A stretch of DNA of 20,999 bases, from NCBI GenBank assembly GCA_964498785.1, contig CAZCJL010000113.1:1-20999 (forward strand), read 5' to 3'. Position 1 is the first letter of the stretch. Each line of letters begins with the position of its first letter. Shown here piece by piece: positions 15,247-20,999 of this stretch. This DNA comes from Mariaggregatimicrobium sp964498785. GTDB lineage: Bacteria; Zhuqueibacterota; Zhuqueibacteria; Thermofontimicrobiales; Thiofontviventaceae. Both the position numbers and the translations under genes were made by a program. Below the pieces are notes generated by a model, which saw only the letters and a program-made list of their open reading frames with translations, had not been told where the DNA came from and did no database searches.

Positions 15247-18186
15247 TTACTGATGTTGCGTTTCAATTAGCCATTTAATTAGTATCGAATAAAGTTCTTT
15301 CGGCTCAATCGGTTTTGAAACATAATCATTCATACCTGCGTCCAGGCACTTTTCTTTATCGCCTTTCATGGCGTGAGCAGTCATTGCAATAATAGGTAAG
15401 GATGAGAATTTAGTATTCTCACGTATTTTTTTGGTCGCGGTCAAGCCATCCAGTACAGGCATTTGTACATCCATCAGTAAAAGGGAATAATTCAGTTTTT
15501 CCAGATGCTCAATAGCTAATTGTCCGTCTCCGACAACATCCACAGGAATTCCGGTCCGGCTGAGGAGGGCCAATGCCACTTTTTGGTTGACAATATTATC
15601 TTCGGCTAATAAAATCCGGACATCATCCTTAATTGTTTTTAGCTCTTCAATTTTCGGCGTCAAATCACCAGACGTTTTTATCCTTCTTCTTTGGCTCGAT
15701 TTTCCCATTGATGTAATAATAGAATCAAATAAATAACTTTGTTTTATTGGCTTTGTTAACGTCCAGATGTAATTTTTTTCTTGTGCGTTTTGTAATTTTT
15801 GAAATTTTCCAATCGATGTCAGGATAATAACCGGAACATCTTTAAAACCTTTGATTTTGCGAATATTGCAGATTAATTGCATTCCATCCATTTCCGGCAT
15901 GTGAAAATCTGTGATAATAAGATGAATGTTCGGATGCTTTTTCACTAAATCCAGAGCTTCCTGGCCACTGCCTACTACAATAGGCTTAACTTTAAACGAT
16001 TTCAGCATTTCAGATAAGATGAGACGGTTGGTTGAATGATCATCCACTGCAAGCACTTTAATGCCCCGAATATTAACAGGTAATGAAAAAGCTGTGTGGG
16101 ACGGATTTTTTTGTGTGTCAAATTGCATTGTGAAATGAAATGTACTACCCTTATTAACTGTGCTATCAACCCAAATTTTCCCGTTCATCATATTCACCAG
16201 TTGTTTGGAAATAGCTAAGCCGAGTCCGGTGCCGCCGAATTGTCTTGTTGTTGTGTTGTCAGCTTGCGTAAAACTATTAAAAATATCCTGTTGCCGATTT
16301 TGTGGAATTCCAATACCAGTATCAGCAATTTTAAAATGGAGTTCTGTTACATTCTTGTCGTTATGGATTTCAGGTTCAACCGCAATCGTTACTTCTCCTT
16401 TTTCGGTAAACTTTATTGCATTCCCCACAAGATTAACCAATACCTGGCGTAACCGTGCAGGATCGCCGATCAAATAAATCGGCACATCTTTTCGGATGAA
16501 TAGATTGAGTTCAAGCCCTTTTTTTTCAACTTTATGAATTACAACATCGCTAACACTTTCGATAACGGTTCTGAGATTAAATTCGATCTTGTCAATGTGT
16601 AATTGTCCGGCTTCGATTTTCGAAAAATCCAGAATATCATTTAAAATGGAAAGCAATTGTGCTGCACTTCCTTTCACCATTTGTAAGTATTGATGTTGTT
16701 CCTCATTCAGTGGCGAATGTAGCAGTAAATCGGTTAACCCGATAATACCGTTCATTGGCGTGCGGATTTCATGGCTCATGTTAGCGAGAAATTCTGATTT
16801 TGCCCGACTGGCTGTTTCAGCATTCTGTTTCGATTGTTGTAGTTCAAGTTCAGCATTCTTGCGTTCTGTAATATCTTTATCAACTCCCCGATAACCAATA
16901 AATTCACCTGATTCGTCAATAATTGGAACACCGCTTGTAAGACAACACACTGACCGATTTCCCTTCGATAAAATCCAGTTTTCGAGATCAATAATTGGGT
17001 TTCGTTTTTTTAATATATCAGCCATTATTTTTTTGATTCGTTCACGTTCATACGAAGGCATCAAATCGAACGGTTTTTTACCGATTAATTCTTCTGGTGT
17101 ATAACCAGTTATTTTTTGGACATTGCCCATTGCCATTGTATAGTTAAAATCCGAATCTATTTCCCAAATCCAGTCTCCCGAACTTAAAGCAATGTCTTCA
17201 AAACGTTTTTCTGATTTTAATAATTCAGTTTCAGCTTTTTTTCGTTCGGTAAAATCGATAATAAAGCCAATTGCCAACATTTCGGTTTTGAGCTTAAAAT
17301 GACTCAAACCGATCTCAATTAGAAATTCGGAGCCATCCTTTTTTTGACCGACAATCGGCTGATTTTGATTTAGTGAACGATTATGAGGGGATTTAAAATA
17401 AGCTGATCGAACCGAAATGTGTGATTTTCGAAATTTATCAGGAACGAGAATTTCAATTTTTTTTCCGCACAACTCCTTTTTATTGTATTGAAATAGTTTT
17501 TCAATACTATTATTAGCCAGAACGATTTTACCGCTTTGATCGACGATAATGATGCCAATGGGAGCGGTTTCGAATAACGTTCGAAATTTTGTTTCGCTCT
17601 TTTTCAGTTTCTTTGATTTTTCCTGTATTTCAAGTGTCCGTTGTTCAACCATTTGCTCCAGTTGATGGGTCTTTGTTGCTGCTATTTTTGTCAGGGTCCA
17701 TTTGTATGTCAATGCATTGACAATTTGGCGAACTTCGATGTTATCAAACGGTTTCTTTAGTATTAATAATTTGTCAGCTTTCTCCAGTCGACTGCTAATA
17801 TCTTCCCAGCTATAATCAGAAAAGGCTGTGCAAATAACGATTTGTAAGTCAGGGTTTTCCGTCCATAACTGTTCAATCGTCTCGATTCCGTCCCAGCCAG
17901 GAGGCATTCGTACATCGACGAAAGCCATAGCATACGGTCGGTTGTCGCGGTTAGCCTTTTTGACTAATTCCCATCCCTCTTTTCCCTGATATGCAGAATC
18001 GATTTCAAAAGAGAACTTATTTTGAGGTGCGATGTGTTTCCGATTAAACAATTTGGTTTTCGTCGCTTCCAGTGAAACGTCTCGCGCCAACTTGAAAGTA
18101 AGTATTTTTTTAATATCTGCATGAATTGCATGATTATCATCGATGATAAGAATTCTATTATTTCGATGTTTACTGAAAAGGTTCAT
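15247..18186 (-). CDS. Soluble hybrid histidine kinase: receiver, PAS x2, HisKA-HATPase, two receivers
   Basis: This 979-residue protein has no membrane segments. Residues 10-160 form an N-terminal receiver (IDDN; Asp91 in FVDVRMPPGWDG; CTAFSDYSWEDI; KKPFDN) with an insertion of about 25 residues near 36-60. It belongs to a receiver subtype I associate with large sensory proteins. A coiled-coil linker (165-200) leads to PAS (198-315) and PAS (325-443). The kinase core has His472 (NMSHEIRTP) and a complete ATPase domain (to about 695). Two more receivers carry Asp760 and Asp906. A GTG start at 18201 is possible, but the ATG at 18186 has GGAG nine bases upstream and is preferred. The gene follows the upstream kinase by about 37 bp from this start, so the two are probably one transcript. 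The N-terminal receiver suggests that it accepts phosphate or docks with another kinase, perhaps its neighbour. Confidence 0.92.
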   Translation of the reverse strand: MNLFSKHRNNRILIIDDNHAIHADIKKILTFKLARDVSLEATKTKLFNRKHIAPQNKFSFEIDSAYQGKEGWELVKKANRDNRPYAMAFVDVRMPPGWDGIETIEQLWTENPDLQIVICTAFSDYSWEDISSRLEKADKLLILKKPFDNIEVRQIVNALTYKWTLTKIAATKTHQLEQMVEQRTLEIQEKSKKLKKSETKFRTLFETAPIGIIIVDQSGKIVLANNSIEKLFQYNKKELCGKKIEILVPDKFRKSHISVRSAYFKSPHNRSLNQNQPIVGQKKDGSEFLIEIGLSHFKLKTEMLAIGFIIDFTERKKAETELLKSEKRFEDIALSSGDWIWEIDSDFNYTMAMGNVQKITGYTPEELIGKKPFDLMPSYERERIKKIMADILKKRNPIIDLENWILSKGNRSVCCLTSGVPIIDESGEFIGYRGVDKDITERKNAELELQQSKQNAETASRAKSEFLANMSHEIRTPMNGIIGLTDLLLHSPLNEEQHQYLQMVKGSAAQLLSILNDILDFSKIEAGQLHIDKIEFNLRTVIESVSDVVIHKVEKKGLELNLFIRKDVPIYLIGDPARLRQVLVNLVGNAIKFTEKGEVTIAVEPEIHNDKNVTELHFKIADTGIGIPQNRQQDIFNSFTQADNTTTRQFGGTGLGLAISKQLVNMMNGKIWVDSTVNKGSTFHFTMQFDTQKNPSHTAFSLPVNIRGIKVLAVDDHSTNRLILSEMLKSFKVKPIVVGSGQEALDLVKKHPNIHLIITDFHMPEMDGMQLICNIRKIKGFKDVPVIILTSIGKFQKLQNAQEKNYIWTLTKPIKQSYLFDSIITSMGKSSQRRRIKTSGDLTPKIEELKTIKDDVRILLAEDNIVNQKVALALLSRTGIPVDVVGDGQLAIEHLEKLNYSLLLMDVQMPVLDGLTATKKIRENTKFSSLPIIAMTAHAMKGDKEKCLDAGMNDYVSKPIEPKELYSILIKWLIETQHQ

Positions 18187-18195
18187 TTCATGCGG

Positions 18196-18199
18196 CTCC
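18196..18199 (-). promoter_or_regulatory. Ribosome-binding site favouring the ATG start at 18186
   Basis: GGAG on the minus strand lies nine bases before ATG 18186. The alternative GTG at 18201 has only a weak GGAA region upstream. Confidence 0.6.
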
Positions 18200-18223
18200 A
18201 CATTTTTCCATTTTGAAACTCAA

Positions 18224-20941
18224 CTAAAAATATTTGTCTGGTTTAGAACTTTGTTTTATTATCGGCAATTCCAGGGTAAATTTTGCACCAAATCCGGCAC
18301 CTTTGCTCTCTGCTTTTAAGCAACCTCCAATTTCATTGGCTACCAAAAAACCGCTATGTAGCCCAAATCCGTGCCCTCGTTTCCGTGTTGTAAAACCGTA
18401 CGAAAAAATTTGAGTCATATCTTTTTTTGAAATACCAATACCATTATCAATAACACTGAGATACACTTTGTCAGCGCCGGATTTACCAATTTTAAGTTTT
18501 AATACTTTTTGTTTTTGCGTGATATTCTCCATAGCATTTTTTGCATTTTGAACGAGATTCATTAAAATTTGTAAGACCTTGTGTCGATCTGTTTCAATTT
18601 TGGGGATGTCAGAGAAATGACGTTCTATCACTATATTATTTTTCACCAGAGTTGTTTCATTCATTCGGATCGCGTTTTCAGCAAGTTCTGCAAGCGACAG
18701 TAACTCGAATATTGGTTTCCGTTTTGTGAAAGATTGTTGCATCATAATTATTTTTTTGATATGTTCGATATTTTTAATTAAAATATTTGCTTCAGTTAAC
18801 AGATCATCGCGCTCTTGTTTTAATTGATTAACCGCTGAAACAAGATATTTGGGTAGATATCTTCCGTGTGGGTCTTTTGTAATAAAATCTGATAACTGAT
18901 CATAATTTGAGCGGAGCATTTCAACTGCCTGAAGCAAATCAATCAGTTCTGAATTTTCAATCGTATTCAATATGAGTGTAGAGGATACATTAACGCTGTT
19001 CAACGCATTCCCAACATTATGCAAAACTTCAGTCGCCATTTCCGTCATGCCTGCTTGTCTTGAAATTTCTATCATTTCCTTATTCATGCGTTCAAGTTCG
19101 GCTTCAATATGTTTTCGCTCGCTAATATCACGGGAGATTCCAGTTGTTCCCGTTACTTCCGTTTGGTCTCTATAAATAGGCAGCTTGATGGTTTCAAACC
19201 AACAAGTTCCGCGCCCCGGGATTTCAATCGGTTCTTCAACTCGTTTTTTCTTTTTAGTACGCATCACTTCTTGATCATCGGCAACATATTTTTCTGCTAA
19301 CTCTTTGCAGCTAAGGTCATAATCTGTTTTACCAATAATATCTTCCGGTAACATGTCGTATGTTTGGCTAAATGTTTGGTTTACTGCCATAAACTGACCT
19401 TCTTTATCTTTTATCCATGCCATGTCCGGAATATTTTTCATAAGAGCCTGGTAATTTCGTTTCGTTACTTCTGCCGCCTTTTGCAATTGTTTTTGTTCAG
19501 TAATATTTTCTGAAAAAATTAGGATATATCTCGGATTTCCGCATTGATTTAAAATAGGTATTTTTTTGGTGTGTAAAATCAGTTTTTTATTGTCTTTTGT
19601 TCGTATTATTTCTTCCTGTATGTTAAGCACTTTCTTTTTTTGCAGCAACTCTCTTTCAGCAATCGTGATAGATTGAGCTCGTTCTTTTGGAAAAAAATCA
19701 AAATCGCTTTTGCCAATTATTTCCTCCCTGCTAAATCCTGTTTTTTCTTCGGCTGTTCTGTTTACAAATTCATACGTCAAACTCTTGACGTCTTTCACAA
19801 AAATAAGATGCGGAATATTTTCGATAATTTTGCTAATCAAAATTTTTATACGTTCTTCTGCGTGCTCATTTTTTTTGCGATCTGTGATGTCACTCAAAAA
19901 TCCTTCCAGATATGGCAACTTATTATCCAGGAATAATCCGATCCCAATCTCCTCGATCCAACGAATAGTACCGTTTTTATGCGTGATTCGATAACTAAGC
20001 TTATACCTTTTTCGATTATTTACTGCTTCATCAATAATTTTGTTTACTTTGTCCCGATCATCCGGGTAAATAATATCGCTGAAATTTATATCTTGATTGA
20101 AAAATGCTTTTGGGGGATATCCTGTCAAATCCTCAATCGCGTCATTTAAATAAATCGTTGTATAATGTTTATCATTTTTACATAAATAGATAACTCCCGG
20201 AATATTTTCTGCCAATAGCCGAAATTTTTCTTCGGACTCCCTCAATGCCTCTGCTATCTTTTTAGTCTCATTAATATCTCTGCCAACCCCAATAATTGAT
20301 TTTAATTTTCCATTTTCGCTTAAGATTGCCGTATTGATCCAGCCCAGCCATTTCCATTTTCCCTTAGTAAAGACTCGTTGTTCGTTATATGAAGAATGAG
20401 GCGAATGAAATAGCGAATATATTGAATGAAGTGCATTTGAATAATCTTCTTTATGAATATTAGGTTCAAATTTTTTGCCAATAAAATTTTCTTCAACCTC
20501 ACTGAAAAATTCACAAAAAGAGGGGCTAACATACAAAATATGTCCCTTTTCATCAACTTCAATAATAATATCCTTTTGATTTTCAACCAATCGCTTATAT
20601 TTTTTCTCATTTTCGCCCAACCGTTCAATTTCATTTATCTGTTTAATCGAGAGGGAAATGTGCATTGCAATTAGCTTTAGCAACTCGGATTGATAGTTAA
20701 CCCGGTATACTTTGTTGTGATATTTCGCGTCATCGGAAAAATGAGCCTCAATGATGCCAACCTTTTCATTATCAATGATAATATCGCATTTCTGTTTTTG
20801 TGGTGCTGGAATGAAGTTTGATGTTATGTATTCTTTTGATTGATATATAATGCGTAAGCACGGTTTTATATGGTTTGGCCAGCATTTTAGAATGTCTTCG
20901 GAAACATTTTGGAGGTATTTGTGGGCAGTAAGATGACTCAT
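18224..20941 (-). CDS. Cytoplasmic multi-PAS sensor histidine kinase (no receiver)
   Basis: This 905-residue kinase lacks membrane helices. Residues 14-104 form an N-terminal module with the pattern CLRIIY...YITSNF...VGIIEAHF, resembling a degenerate GAF-like sensor found in other bacterial and archaeal kinases. Four PAS domains follow at about 117-228, 240-355, 367-484 and 494-610, each ending in a DITDRK-like PAC segment. The dimerisation/phosphoacceptor region is of the unusual type VLHNVGNALNSVNVS, with His641 as likely phosphoacceptor followed by Asn rather than the common Glu. The ATPase domain shows N795/N799, DNGIGI at 832-837 and GHGFGLH at 856-862, and the protein ends soon after. 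It is the first gene of the kinase cluster. No clear ribosome-binding site precedes its ATG. The 52-bp repeat ends five bases upstream, so its promoter must lie in or beyond that repeat. Confidence 0.92.
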   Translation of the reverse strand: MSHLTAHKYLQNVSEDILKCWPNHIKPCLRIIYQSKEYITSNFIPAPQKQKCDIIIDNEKVGIIEAHFSDDAKYHNKVYRVNYQSELLKLIAMHISLSIKQINEIERLGENEKKYKRLVENQKDIIIEVDEKGHILYVSPSFCEFFSEVEENFIGKKFEPNIHKEDYSNALHSIYSLFHSPHSSYNEQRVFTKGKWKWLGWINTAILSENGKLKSIIGVGRDINETKKIAEALRESEEKFRLLAENIPGVIYLCKNDKHYTTIYLNDAIEDLTGYPPKAFFNQDINFSDIIYPDDRDKVNKIIDEAVNNRKRYKLSYRITHKNGTIRWIEEIGIGLFLDNKLPYLEGFLSDITDRKKNEHAEERIKILISKIIENIPHLIFVKDVKSLTYEFVNRTAEEKTGFSREEIIGKSDFDFFPKERAQSITIAERELLQKKKVLNIQEEIIRTKDNKKLILHTKKIPILNQCGNPRYILIFSENITEQKQLQKAAEVTKRNYQALMKNIPDMAWIKDKEGQFMAVNQTFSQTYDMLPEDIIGKTDYDLSCKELAEKYVADDQEVMRTKKKKRVEEPIEIPGRGTCWFETIKLPIYRDQTEVTGTTGISRDISERKHIEAELERMNKEMIEISRQAGMTEMATEVLHNVGNALNSVNVSSTLILNTIENSELIDLLQAVEMLRSNYDQLSDFITKDPHGRYLPKYLVSAVNQLKQERDDLLTEANILIKNIEHIKKIIMMQQSFTKRKPIFELLSLAELAENAIRMNETTLVKNNIVIERHFSDIPKIETDRHKVLQILMNLVQNAKNAMENITQKQKVLKLKIGKSGADKVYLSVIDNGIGISKKDMTQIFSYGFTTRKRGHGFGLHSGFLVANEIGGCLKAESKGAGFGAKFTLELPIIKQSSKPDKYF

Positions 20942-20946
20942 TATAA

Positions 20947-20998
20947 TTGTATCTTCTCAATATTTTATGGTAGATATGGGCGATTGCCTCTATGTCGT
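20947..20998 (-). repeat. Right copy of 52-bp inverted repeat bounding the window
   Basis: Inverted copy of 1-52 with 51 of 52 identities. It begins five bases before the start codon of the adjacent kinase gene. The outward plus-strand frame starting ATG 20967 stays open to the last base (11 codons) and mirrors that of the left copy, with one predicted Arg/Leu difference. Confidence 0.9.
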
Positions 20999-20999
20999 A

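Noticed and set aside
18187..18201. GTG start for the 979-residue hybrid kinase
   Set aside because: The GGAG within this extension is a better ribosome-binding site for ATG 18186; not decisive, so the start could still be five codons earlier.

Overview
Three blocks fill this window of bacterial chromosome, which is AT-rich (GC about 40% by eye) and densely coded. (1) Positions 88-4462 on the plus strand hold a five-gene run: a HAD-family hydrolase, a GmhA-type sedoheptulose-7-phosphate isomerase, a fusion of a heptose-1-phosphate nucleotidyltransferase with a GmhB-type heptose bisphosphate phosphatase, a second free-standing RfaE2-type nucleotidyltransferase, and an M48/Ste24-type membrane metalloprotease. 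The middle three make activated heptose for lipopolysaccharide or another glycan, which points to a diderm (Gram-negative type) cell. No heptose-7-phosphate kinase is present. (2) Positions 4661-10553 on the minus strand hold a compact aromatic amino-acid operon: chorismate mutase, type I-beta DAHP synthase, prephenate dehydrogenase with ACT domain, EPSP synthase, shikimate dehydrogenase and dehydroquinate synthase. (3) Positions 10580-20941 on the minus strand hold three large multi-PAS sensor histidine kinases in tandem, two of them hybrid kinases with two C-terminal receivers each.

The aro operon has a complete regulatory leader that ordinary ORF calling misses. A near-consensus promoter (TTGACA, 17-bp spacer, TATATT) is followed by a 32-codon leader peptide with 7 Phe and 5 Tyr codons, including the run FYYFYY. 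An intrinsic terminator then sits directly before the chorismate mutase ribosome-binding site. An 8-nt segment inside the leader ORF is exactly complementary to the loop side of the terminator's 5' arm, so it can form an antiterminator. This is the architecture of ribosome-mediated transcription attenuation sensing Phe and Tyr. The encoded DAHP synthase also has the N-terminal regulatory domain of the Thermotoga type, and prephenate dehydrogenase carries an ACT domain. Control therefore probably acts at both transcription and enzyme level.

The blocks on opposite strands converge between 4463 and 4660, where a perfect 16-bp hairpin probably terminates transcription from both sides. The kinase block runs in the same direction as the aro operon and ends only 26 bp before its promoter, with no strong terminator between them.

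The two ends of the window carry the same 52-bp sequence in inverted orientation (51 of 52 identical), each just outside the outermost gene. The whole window is thus bracketed by a dispersed repeat. The taxon cannot be fixed from this sequence. The multi-PAS hybrid kinases, heptose genes, class II-like EPSP synthase and Thermotoga-type DAHP synthase would fit an FCB-group or related uncultured lineage, but that is a guess. I see no tRNA, rRNA, CRISPR array, complete insertion sequence or phage gene, and no gene-free stretch longer than 300 bases.
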